Shown piece after piece: positions 26,683-34,763 of a stretch of DNA of 64,000 nt; the stretch's first letter is position 1, and every line of letters begins with the position of its first letter. A program made the position numbers and the translations under genes. The notes under the pieces were generated by a model. That model had not been told where the DNA came from. It was given only the letters and a program-made list of their open reading frames with translations, and did no database searches. The stretch is taken from contig CAZNUA010000007.1 of the NCBI GenBank assembly GCA_964576115.1, positions 51,510 to 115,509 on the forward strand. The letters run 5' to 3'. Source of the DNA: CAYSYY01 sp964576115 [NCBI: uncultured Gemmatimonadota bacterium]. GTDB lineage: Bacteria; Blakebacterota; Blakebacteria; Blakebacterales.

Positions 26683-27962
26683 GCGGCTCATCGTCATCCT
26701 CCTATCGGCGCCCGGCGCAGAGCCGCCGTCGCTTCCTGCGCACCGCCGGCGGCGGAGCCGGAGCGCTGTGCACCGGCGCGCTGGGAGCGGGAGCGATACA
26801 AGCCGGCATGGCGGCCCCCGAACCCCCGTTCTGTATGGGGTGCGGAACCGACCGACGCCCGCCGATCGACACCAATCTGATCGATACCGCGAGACCGGTC
26901 CGCAGCGGCCGGCCGGGGGGATTCGCGGTCCGGCCGGCCCGGTGGTACGACGAGTTGGATGACGGCATGGTCCGCTGCCGGCTCTGCCCGCGAGAATGCG
27001 TGGTGGCCGACGTGGAACGCGGCTACTGCGGGGTGCGCGAGAACCGCGGCGGCGAGTACGTCACGCTGGTTTACGGAAGCGTCTGCAGTTTCGCCATCGA
27101 CCCGATCGAGAAGAAACCCCTCTATCACTACCTGCCCGGCACCAATGCCCTGAGCCTGGCCACGGCCGGCTGCAACATGGAATGCCTCTTCTGCCAGAAC
27201 TGGGAGATCAGCCAGGTGCGCCCCGAGCAGGTCGAGTCGATCGAGCTGCTCCCCGAGCGGATCGTCGAAACCGCCCGGGCCCAGCAATGTCCCACCATCG
27301 CCTACACCTACTCCGAACCGGTGATCTTCTACGAGTACATGTACGATACCGCCGAACTGGGCCGGGAGCGGGGCGTGGGCAGTGTCATGATCTCGAACGG
27401 CTACATCCACGAGGAACCGCTGCGGGAGGTCTGCCGCCAGCTGACCGGGGTCAAGATCGACCTGAAGGCCTTCACCGAGGAATTCTATACCGAGTGGTGC
27501 GCCGGCGAGCTGGCCCCGGTGCTCGAAACCCTCGAAGTTCTGATCGATATCGGTATCCACACCGAGATCGTGGTCCTGCTCATCCCGACCCTGAACGATT
27601 CGGTCGAGGAGATCGGGGCCATGGCCCGCTGGATCGTGGAGCACCTGGGTCCCGACGTGCCTCTGCAGTTCTCCCGCTTCCACCCCATCTACCGGTTGCA
27701 GAACCTTCCCCCCACCCCGGTCGCGACCCTGGAACGGGCCCGCACGACCGCTCTGGAAACCGGAGTCAACTATGTCTATATCGGCAACGTACCGATGCAC
27801 GAGGGCAGTCACACGTACTGCCCTTCATGCGGCCGGGTCGTCATTCGCCGGGTAGGGTATTCAACCGATGCTTCGGGACTCGTCGACGGCCGGTGCGCGG
27901 GCTGCGGACGGGCTATCCCGGGGATATGGACCCAGGAGCAGGCCCTCGCTTCACGAGGGTGA
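26679..27962 (+). CDS. amrS: AmmeMemoRadiSam system radical SAM enzyme with Tat-like signal
   Basis: 427-residue radical SAM protein. The cluster-binding motif is CNMECLFC (Cys165, Cys169, Cys172), the CxxxCxxC of the pyruvate formate-lyase activase branch. Upstream is CRLCPREC...GYCGVREN (Cys100-Cys117), a second Cys group characteristic of this family. A C-terminal CxxC pair (YCPSCGR, CAGCGR) could bind zinc. Residues 15-45 (SRRRFLRTAGGGAGALCTGALGAG) look like a twin-arginine signal, suggesting export of the folded enzyme. The start is set by the ATGA overlap with DUF362. The last 50 bases overlap the convergent membrane gene. The enzyme presumably installs a radical or modifies a substrate together with the MEMO and AMMECR1 domains. 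The substrate is unknown. Confidence 0.9.
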   Translation: MSGSSSSSYRRPAQSRRRFLRTAGGGAGALCTGALGAGAIQAGMAAPEPPFCMGCGTDRRPPIDTNLIDTARPVRSGRPGGFAVRPARWYDELDDGMVRCRLCPRECVVADVERGYCGVRENRGGEYVTLVYGSVCSFAIDPIEKKPLYHYLPGTNALSLATAGCNMECLFCQNWEISQVRPEQVESIELLPERIVETARAQQCPTIAYTYSEPVIFYEYMYDTAELGRERGVGSVMISNGYIHEEPLREVCRQLTGVKIDLKAFTEEFYTEWCAGELAPVLETLEVLIDIGIHTEIVVLLIPTLNDSVEEIGAMARWIVEHLGPDVPLQFSRFHPIYRLQNLPPTPVATLERARTTALETGVNYVYIGNVPMHEGSHTYCPSCGRVVIRRVGYSTDASGLVDGRCAGCGRAIPGIWTQEQALASRG

Positions 27963-30336
27963 TTCCCGTCAATCCGGCCGCGGCGATCAGGCCCACGGCC
28001 AGCAGGACACAGGCGGCTCCGGTTCCCACCACCGGGACCAGGACGGTACCGGTCAGCAGGGCTCCGGCGGCTCCGCCCAGATGATCGGCCCAGGCCACCC
28101 GCCCGGCTGCCTCGGCGGTCCCGAAGCCTGTACCGAGCCCGACCCGGGCCGCCATCGGAAAGAGGGCCCCGCCGAGTACTCCCGCCGCTCCCACCAGTCC
28201 GAAAATGGCGGTTTCACCGACCAGGCTCGCCGCTGACGCAGAGCGCAGCCAGGGCAGCAGCAGAGCCAGCAGTAGCGCGAAGAGAGCCGCGGCTGAGTCG
28301 AGAACCATCATGCCCCGCAGCCCGCGTCGAACCGCCTCCGAGCCGGTTCGCGCTTCACCGGCCGCCTGCCCCGGAAAACCGGTCGACAGAGCGCGGTTGG
28401 CGAGCAGGCTGCCGATGACCAGTCCGGCCATGAAGATCCCCACGATCAGACCGATCATGCGGTAGACGTAGCCGAAGAGAACCTGGAAGGCGTAGAGCAG
28501 GATGATCTCGACCGCCATGCTGAAGCAGCCCACCGAGGCCGTCGACCAGAGCACTGCCGTACGGACCGGCACGGGATCGACACGGCGCAGCCCGACGAAA
28601 CCGACGGCCAGAGTCAGGGCGAGGATCAGCAGTGCGATCGGAACCGGACGCAGTCCGAGGACGAACCCGACCAGACCCTGACCGCGCATCGGGGGCGCCT
28701 GCCCGGCGGCGTGCGCGCCCCGCGCCGTGGCGAACCAGAGCCGGTGATGGTACAGGGTCGCGACGGGATGGTCGTCGGTGTTGACACGGTCGGGGGTGTG
28801 GGTGTGCAGGGCCTGATCGACCACCGCCCGCTTGGCGGGATCGAACATGTCTGTCGCCCCGGTAAACCAGAGGGGATCGAAGTGAGCCGAGTCGATCTCC
28901 CGCTCGTTGTAGCGGCGAGCGAGTCCGGAGCCCTGGCGGGTCAGCATCCCCTCACGCCGGGCGGCAAAAATATCGGTCGGATAGGCGAAAGTCACCAGGA
29001 CGTCAGTGAAGACCGTCCGGAGGGGCTCCACGATGCTGGCCACATACGCCGAGGCTTCGGCTCCCCAGTAACCGGTCGAACCCCGCAGCGTGAAGGCGAG
29101 AACTCCGTCGGGAGCCATGATCCGTTCCAGTTCGGCGAAGAACTCCCGGGTGTAGAGCCGGGCGGAGAGGATCGTGGCCGGTTCGGGGGCCGCGAGGATG
29201 ACCAGATCCCATCCTGCCCGCCCCTCCCGGGCAAGCCTCTTGACCCGGTAACGGATGTCGCCATAGCGCACGCGCACGGCCGGTGAGCGCAGAGCGGCCA
29301 GATCGTCGGCCTCGAGAAAGCGACTCTGGGCCGTGAAGGCCTGTTCGTCGAGGGTGACCAGTTCCACTTCGACGGGGTGGTGGCGGAGCAGTTCGGCGAC
29401 CAGCCCCTCCTGGCCGCCGCCGAGCAGGAGGATCCGCTTCGGATCGGGATGCTGGCAGGCGGTAAAATGGGCCGTGATGGCATGGGCCACGGGATCGGGC
29501 CAGGTGGCTTCGACCTGGCCGTTGAGATAGAGACTGTATTCATTCTCGAGCCGCCCGATATCGATGTGCTGGTAACGCGAATCGGCAGCCAGGCCGAGTT
29601 CGAGCCCGGGGGCGAAACTGCTCCAGCGCCACCGCCCGGTCAACTGGTCGAGCCGGGCCGGCAGCGAAAGCAGGGTCAGGGCAGCCAGCAGCGTCGCCAG
29701 TGCGACGGCGGCGAACCGCGCGGTACGATGACGCTCCTCACCGGCCAGCAGGAGCAGCAGAGCGGCCGGAAGCAGGGTGCCGAGACCGATCGCCAGAGTG
29801 AAAGAATCGAGCCGGGCCACCAGGAAAAAGCTGAAGAGAGCGCCGCCGACCAGGCTCCCCGCCGCCTCGACGGCATAGATCCTTCCGACCGAGCGCGCCC
29901 GGACGGTATCGTCGCCGGCATCTTCTGCCAGCACGGCGCTGGCGGTCGGAAAGGCCGCCCCGATCGGAATCCCCACCGGCAGAGCGGCAAGCAGGTCGAT
30001 CAGCAGTACCGCTCCCGGGCCCGGGTACGCTCCCGCTCCAAGCCCGAAGATGAGTCGCGAAGCGCGCAGGAAGACGAGCACCGCCGTCAGAGAGAGAGGC
30101 AGCACCAGGACGGCTCCGGCCAGCCATCGCCGGGCGCTGTCGGCAGTGCGGGCGCGGTGCCGGACGCCGGCCGCCCCCAGAGCCACACCCACGAGCCAGA
30201 AGGTGAAGATGAAGCCCCAGGCCAGTTCGGAACCGAGCAGAACGACCTGGGCTTCGCGCAGCAGCAGGGCCTGGGCGCAAACGGCGTAGGCGCCGAGCAG
30301 GAAATACAAGGTCAGGGGCGTGCGTCGGGACGGCAT
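27913..30336 (-). CDS. Membrane spermidine-synthase-like protein, catalytically altered
   Basis: 807-residue integral membrane protein: about seven helices, a soluble Rossmann methyltransferase-like domain (about residues 235-520), then about seven more helices. The soluble domain aligns with polyamine aminopropyltransferases (YQHIDIGRLENEYSLYLNGQ, HPDPKRILLLGGGQEGLVAELL). However, the usual GGGDGG reads GGGQEG, and the aspartate expected in the VIIVD-type strand is replaced (LVILAAPEPAT). Spermidine synthesis is therefore doubtful, and a different transferase or a binding role is possible. Its end overlaps the end of the radical SAM gene by 50 bp. Fusions of spermidine-synthase-like domains to transporter-like helices are widespread and uncharacterised. 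Confidence 0.8.
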   Translation of the reverse strand: MPSRRTPLTLYFLLGAYAVCAQALLLREAQVVLLGSELAWGFIFTFWLVGVALGAAGVRHRARTADSARRWLAGAVLVLPLSLTAVLVFLRASRLIFGLGAGAYPGPGAVLLIDLLAALPVGIPIGAAFPTASAVLAEDAGDDTVRARSVGRIYAVEAAGSLVGGALFSFFLVARLDSFTLAIGLGTLLPAALLLLLAGEERHRTARFAAVALATLLAALTLLSLPARLDQLTGRWRWSSFAPGLELGLAADSRYQHIDIGRLENEYSLYLNGQVEATWPDPVAHAITAHFTACQHPDPKRILLLGGGQEGLVAELLRHHPVEVELVTLDEQAFTAQSRFLEADDLAALRSPAVRVRYGDIRYRVKRLAREGRAGWDLVILAAPEPATILSARLYTREFFAELERIMAPDGVLAFTLRGSTGYWGAEASAYVASIVEPLRTVFTDVLVTFAYPTDIFAARREGMLTRQGSGLARRYNEREIDSAHFDPLWFTGATDMFDPAKRAVVDQALHTHTPDRVNTDDHPVATLYHHRLWFATARGAHAAGQAPPMRGQGLVGFVLGLRPVPIALLILALTLAVGFVGLRRVDPVPVRTAVLWSTASVGCFSMAVEIILLYAFQVLFGYVYRMIGLIVGIFMAGLVIGSLLANRALSTGFPGQAAGEARTGSEAVRRGLRGMMVLDSAAALFALLLALLLPWLRSASAASLVGETAIFGLVGAAGVLGGALFPMAARVGLGTGFGTAEAAGRVAWADHLGGAAGALLTGTVLVPVVGTGAACVLLAVGLIAAAGLTGITLVKRGPAPGSISPG

Positions 30337-30367
30337 ACCTGCATCTTAGGCGCCCCCCCGCCCACCT

Positions 30368-30994
30368 TCAAGACGACGTCAGCCGCCCGGATAACGGAGC
30401 CGAAGCCCCCCACCAGAGGAAACTCTCCCGGAAGAGCACCGGCCGCAGCGACGAACGCAGGATGACTTCCCGTCCCTCGGGCAAGGTCCAGGCACTACGG
30501 AAGACCGGCTCGACCAGGCCGAACCACGAGCGCCTGATGTCGTGCATGAGAAGCTGCCCGCTCGGGCGGAGCACCCGTTCGAATTCACCCAGCATTGTGA
30601 TCGGATCTTCGACGATATGCAGCATGCCGATACAGATCACCGCCTCGAAAGCATCGAGAGGCCAGGGAATGTCGTGCACATCGGCGTGGGTGAACCGCAC
30701 CCGTTCGGTTACCCCTTCGGCCTCGGCGTGCGCCCGGGCCAGGCGCAGGAGCGGTTCGGAGAGGTCGATCCCGATCACGTCGGCATCGGGCAGGGCTCGG
30801 GCCAGGGCGAGGGCGGTGGTGCCCGGCCCGCAGCCGGCGTCGAGGATTCTCCCGCCCCGGAACCCCAGAGCCTTCAGCTCGCGCGCATACCGGCGACCGC
30901 GCCGGGCCCCGGCTCCCCCCTCGCGACGGGCATAGGTGCGGGCCCATTCGGGATCATCGAACACCCGATCGTGTCGCAGTGCCTGCCGTTCCAT
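30368..30994 (-). CDS. Class I SAM-dependent methyltransferase
   Basis: 208-residue methyltransferase of the Methyltransf_11/25 type. Motif I is ILDAGCGPGTTALALARALP (about residues 47-66), followed by the acidic end of strand 2 (VIGIDLSEPLLRLA) and VRFTHADVHDIPWPLDAFEAVICIGMLHIVEDP. The C-terminal third contains HDIRRSWFGLVEPVF, which is not diagnostic for a substrate. The ATG at 30994 has AAGGAG upstream. It lies 31 bp upstream of the spermidine-synthase-like gene on the same strand, so the two may be co-transcribed. Confidence 0.85.
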   Translation of the reverse strand: MERQALRHDRVFDDPEWARTYARREGGAGARRGRRYARELKALGFRGGRILDAGCGPGTTALALARALPDADVIGIDLSEPLLRLARAHAEAEGVTERVRFTHADVHDIPWPLDAFEAVICIGMLHIVEDPITMLGEFERVLRPSGQLLMHDIRRSWFGLVEPVFRSAWTLPEGREVILRSSLRPVLFRESFLWWGASAPLSGRLTSS

Positions 30995-31258
30995 GAGTCC
31001 ATCTCCTTGTCCTGCCTCCACGGCACTCAATACCCACCGATGTTCTGCTCCTTCCTCTCATACAGGGGTCGTCCGGCGGAGCGATTCTCTTGCCGGAAAA
31101 ATCGGCGGGACGATTCGGCGCGTGGGATCCGGACGGTCAGCGGGTCAGGAGAGTGGGAACCGCCGGGCCCGCCCGCCCGTACTTCAGGGCAAGCCCGGCA
31201 CAGTGAACCGGAACTGAATCGGCCGCCGACACACGGTTCGGCCCGGGAAAGGCGGGAC

Positions 31259-33667
31259 ATGGGATCTCTCGGTCGTGATCTGCGGTACGGTCTGCGCACC
31301 CTTCGGCGCACCCCTCTGTTCACCGTCGTCACCCTGCTCTGTCTCGGGCTCGGGATCGGCCTGAACGTCACTGTCTTCACCTTCGTCAACGGCATCTTCC
31401 TCCGGCCTCTGCCCTTCGCCGAACCCGACCGGCTGGTGGGAATCTACGAAAACGACCTGGAACGCGGTTTTACCCGCTCCTCGGTGGCCTGGGGAAATTT
31501 CGCGGCCTGGCGCGAACGTAGCGGCTCGTTCAGCACCCTGGCGGCGTACGACGACAGGAGTCTGAACCTGACCGGGAGCGGCGATCCGGCCCGGATTCCC
31601 GCCGCAGCCGTCTCCCACGAACTGTTTGCCGTGCTGGGGACCGCACCCGCCCGCGGACGGCACTTTACACCTGCCGATGACGAGCCCGGCGCTCCGGGCA
31701 CGGTCATCCTGAGTCATGGTCTCTGGCGGAACCGTTTTACCCTGGATCCCGCCGTCATCGGGACCACCCTCACCCTGGATGGGGAGGCGCACACCGTCAT
31801 CGGGATCATGCCCGAGGGCTTCCGCTTCCCCGAGACTGCCGACTGCTGGATCCCCCTGCGTCTTTCCCACCCGCCGGGTATCGGCAACCACAATCTGGAG
31901 GTCGTGGCCCGGCTGGCACAGGGGAGGACCATGACCTCCGCTCAGGCCGACCTCGACGACGTCATGGCGGCCCTGCAGGCCGAGTACCCGGCAACGGTGG
32001 GAACCCGCGGGGCGGTCGTGACCTCCCTGCGTGACGAACTGCTCTACCGGCCCCGCACGACCGTTCTGCTCTTTTCAGGTGTGGTCTGCTTCGTGCTCCT
32101 GCTGGTCTGCGCCAACGTCGCCAACCTGATGCTCACCCGGTCCGAGGTCCGGCAGCGGGAGATCGCGATCCGCACCTCGCTCGGGGCGAACCGGAGGCGG
32201 ATCGTGCAGCAGTTCGGAATCGAGAGCCTCCTGCTGGCCGGCGGCGGAGGCCTGCTCGGTCTGCTGCTGGCGGTTCTCGGACGCGACCTGGTCCTGGCCC
32301 TGGCTCCCGGCCCGATCCCCTACTACTACTCCTTTGCGATCGGAATCCCGGTGATCGCGGCCGCTGTCGGTCTGAGTATCCTGAGTGCAATCCTCTTCGG
32401 AACGGCTCCGGCTGTCCGCTCCTCTCGTTTCCCGCTGGCTGCAGCCCTGCGTGAGGGGGGCGGCCTGACCGGCTCGCTGCGCCGGCGTCAGCTGCGTTCG
32501 GCCCTGGTGGTGATCGAGATCGCTCTCACCCTGACCATCCTGACCGGGAGCGGGCTCATGCTGCGCACCCTGGGGGAACTGCGTTCGCTCGAGCCGGGTT
32601 TCGAGACCGATCGCCTGCTCACCCTGGGGGTTTCACTGCCCGATGAGATGGCAGAGGAACCGGCTCTCCTGCGCTCTTTCTTTGCGCGTGTCCTGACCCG
32701 GATCGAAGCCCTGCCCGGAGTCGAGCAGGCCTCCTCGGTCTCGAATCTGCCCCTGGGCCGGGGGATGTCGTACGGGAGTTTCTCGATCGAGGGTCAGGAG
32801 GCACCGCCCGAAGGACAGCAGTTCTACGCGTCCAACCGGATCGTGCAGCCCTCCTACTTTTCGACTATGGGAGTGCCCCTTCTCAGCGGCCGCATCTTCG
32901 ATGGACGTGACACCCCGGAAAGCGCTCCGGCGGCCATCATCAGCCGGACCTTCGCCGAGAGGTTCTGGCCGGGGGGTGACTGCCTGGGAGCGAGGATCAA
33001 ATACGGTGACGCCGATTCACGCTGGCCGTGGATGGAGATCGTCGGAGTGGTCGGCGATACCCGGCACTGGGGCTACACCAGCGATCCCGAACCCGAACTC
33101 TACCAGGTTTTCGCCCAGCTCCCGGTCCCCTTCCAGACCTTCGTGGTCAGGACTGCCGGCGATCCCGGTCAGCAGGCCGAAGCCGTCTGTGGCCAGATCT
33201 GGGCTGAAGCCCCCGACCTGCCGGTCTTCGACATCCTCACCATGGAAGAAGTCGTGAGCAGCAATTACCGCGACAGCACCCTGATCTCCTGGCTCTTCGG
33301 ATTCTTCTCGGCGGTGGCGGTCATGCTCGCGCTGATCGGTATCTACGGCGTGATCTCCTGTTCGGTCGAACGGCAGATGAGGGAATTCGGGCTGCGCCTG
33401 GCCCTGGGAGCTCAGAATCGCGACGTGATCGGGCTCGTCCTGGGACGAGTGGGTGTCCTGGTGGCGATCGGGATCGTTCTCGGCTTCGGTCTGGCCGGCA
33501 CCGGTTCGCGCCTCATCCGGGATCTTCTCTTCGGGGTGAGTGCGCTGGATCCCGCGGTCTGGCTAGCGACCGTGCCGCTCGTCGCCGGGATCGCCCTGCT
33601 GGCCAGCTGGCTGCCGGTCCGTCGGGCGACCCGGGTCGATCCGACCGTGACCCTGCGCTGCGAATAG
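31259..33667 (+). CDS. ADOP-type ABC transporter permease
   Basis: 802-residue duplicated permease without a prefix domain. The frame is open for more than 700 bases upstream, but the family N-terminus GSLGRDLRYGLRTLRRTP fixes the ATG at 31259 (GGCGGG just before it). Both halves have the full TM + periplasmic + three-TM arrangement, with the motifs RQREIAIRTSLGANRRRIV and MREFGLRLALGAQNRDVIG and the tail RRATRVDPTVTLRCE. It shares many phrases with the permease at 9144 and is probably a paralogue of similar age. No PadR gene precedes it, although a PadR remnant follows. Confidence 0.91.
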   Translation: MGSLGRDLRYGLRTLRRTPLFTVVTLLCLGLGIGLNVTVFTFVNGIFLRPLPFAEPDRLVGIYENDLERGFTRSSVAWGNFAAWRERSGSFSTLAAYDDRSLNLTGSGDPARIPAAAVSHELFAVLGTAPARGRHFTPADDEPGAPGTVILSHGLWRNRFTLDPAVIGTTLTLDGEAHTVIGIMPEGFRFPETADCWIPLRLSHPPGIGNHNLEVVARLAQGRTMTSAQADLDDVMAALQAEYPATVGTRGAVVTSLRDELLYRPRTTVLLFSGVVCFVLLLVCANVANLMLTRSEVRQREIAIRTSLGANRRRIVQQFGIESLLLAGGGGLLGLLLAVLGRDLVLALAPGPIPYYYSFAIGIPVIAAAVGLSILSAILFGTAPAVRSSRFPLAAALREGGGLTGSLRRRQLRSALVVIEIALTLTILTGSGLMLRTLGELRSLEPGFETDRLLTLGVSLPDEMAEEPALLRSFFARVLTRIEALPGVEQASSVSNLPLGRGMSYGSFSIEGQEAPPEGQQFYASNRIVQPSYFSTMGVPLLSGRIFDGRDTPESAPAAIISRTFAERFWPGGDCLGARIKYGDADSRWPWMEIVGVVGDTRHWGYTSDPEPELYQVFAQLPVPFQTFVVRTAGDPGQQAEAVCGQIWAEAPDLPVFDILTMEEVVSSNYRDSTLISWLFGFFSAVAVMLALIGIYGVISCSVERQMREFGLRLALGAQNRDVIGLVLGRVGVLVAIGIVLGFGLAGTGSRLIRDLLFGVSALDPAVWLATVPLVAGIALLASWLPVRRATRVDPTVTLRCE

Positions 33668-33744
33668 GTTCCGCTCCTGGACGTCCGCGATCGTCGAAGA
33701 TAAAACACCTGGAACGACGAAACACCGCCCCCGCCTATATCATA

Positions 33745-33753
33745 TACAATGTA
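33745..33753 (+). promoter_or_regulatory. TACAATGTA box upstream of PadR remnant
   Basis: Identical 9-mer to the box at 8782-8790 in front of the intact PadR gene, here flanked by TATCAT and TTGATA, which extend the symmetry. It remains upstream of the truncated PadR and the mini-permease, so transcription of the remnant locus may continue, and a PadR encoded elsewhere could act on it. Confidence 0.5.
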
Positions 33754-33775
33754 GTTGATAATACCGGTCGGTTAT

Positions 33776-33886
33776 TGCCGCCGCCTCTACCGGGTGGAAC
33801 CGGAGGGAGTCGCCGCCCTGCAGGCCGCCCGCGAGACGATCCGCAGTATGTGGGCCGGCCTCGAACCGCTGCTGGGCGAGCTGTGA
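33776..33886 (+). pseudogene. C-terminal remnant of a PadR regulator
   Basis: The frame ending at the TGA at 33884-33886 reads RRLYRVEPEGVAALQAARET and then WAGLEPLLGEL. This matches the end of the intact PadR at 8809 (RRYYTVEPEGLEALNEARAA, WAGLDPVLGDL). The helix-turn-helix half is missing and there is no start codon with a ribosome site, because the stretch begins directly after the promoter box. A deletion of about 70 codons between promoter and wing explains it. It lies 80 bp before a permease that is itself internally deleted. Confidence 0.8.
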
Positions 33887-33966
33887 GGAACTCCCGTCGC
33901 CGCCGGCCAATGGGGACCGGAGCGCAACCAGCCGCCGCGGCACCATCAGAAGAAAAGGACCTGCGT

Positions 33967-34695
33967 ATGACCTTCCCCCAGGATATCTGTTTCGGCCTGC
34001 GCACCCTGCTCCGGAGCCCGCTCTTCACGGTCACGGCGATCATCTGCATCGCCCTGGGGATCGGCGCCAACGCCGCCGTCTTTCCTTTTATCCGCGCCAT
34101 CGTGATCAACCCCCTGCCCTACCCCGAATCGCAGGGGCTCGTCCGGGTCACATCGACCGACTCAAACCGACCGGGGCATGAAATCGGGGCGTGCTATGCC
34201 GACTTCGTCGAATGGCGCGACGCCCTGTGGTCGGTGGACGCCGCTATCCCCCTCGAATCTGTGGTGACAGTACCCGAGTACATCCGCACGCAGAACTGGG
34301 AGAGTTACTTCTTCGCCTATCTCTTCGCGATCTTCACCGCTATCGCCCTGCTGCTCGCTGTGGCCGGCGTCTACGGCGTGGTGGCCTTCATTGCCGGTCA
34401 GCGCTCCCGCGAGTTCGGCATCCGCCTGACCCTGGGGGCCGATCCGGGGGGGATCAGGCGCATGGTTCTCAAACAGGGACTCAAGCTCTCGGCGATCGGG
34501 GTCGGGATCGGGACCGTCATTGCCTACGTCGGCATGCAGTTCGCCGGAGCCATGATGACCGGTGTGAACCCTGGTGATCCGGTGGTCTACGGACTGGCGA
34601 TCGTACTCATGGGTGTCATTACCCTGACCGCCAGCATCATCCCGGCCCGGCGGGCCACCCGCATCGATCCGATCCGGACCCTGCAGAGCGAGTGA
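33967..34695 (+). CDS. Internally deleted ADOP: four-helix mini-permease
   Basis: 242-residue intact reading frame made of the two ends of an ADOP permease. Residues 1-84 match the N-terminus (LRTLLRSPLFTVTAIICIALGIGANAAVF...ADFVEW). From about residue 86 the sequence matches the last quarter (LWSVDAAIP, then AYLFAIFTAIALLLAVAGVYG, RSREFGIRLTLGADPGG, RRATRIDPIRTLQSE). About 560 residues are missing at a join near base 34220, and the frame is preserved. The product would have TM1 (19-45), a short outside loop (46-112), and TM2-4 (113-143, 171-197, 205-226), the topology of FtsX. The ATG at 33967 has AAGGA upstream. It is either decaying in-frame or retained as a small permease. Confidence 0.8.
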   Translation: MTFPQDICFGLRTLLRSPLFTVTAIICIALGIGANAAVFPFIRAIVINPLPYPESQGLVRVTSTDSNRPGHEIGACYADFVEWRDALWSVDAAIPLESVVTVPEYIRTQNWESYFFAYLFAIFTAIALLLAVAGVYGVVAFIAGQRSREFGIRLTLGADPGGIRRMVLKQGLKLSAIGVGIGTVIAYVGMQFAGAMMTGVNPGDPVVYGLAIVLMGVITLTASIIPARRATRIDPIRTLQSE

Positions 34696-34763
34696 CTGGC
34701 CAGGCTGGCGGGTATCCCCGCCGGCCGAAAAGCCGACCGCTACAGGAATCCTGCCGGCAGACT

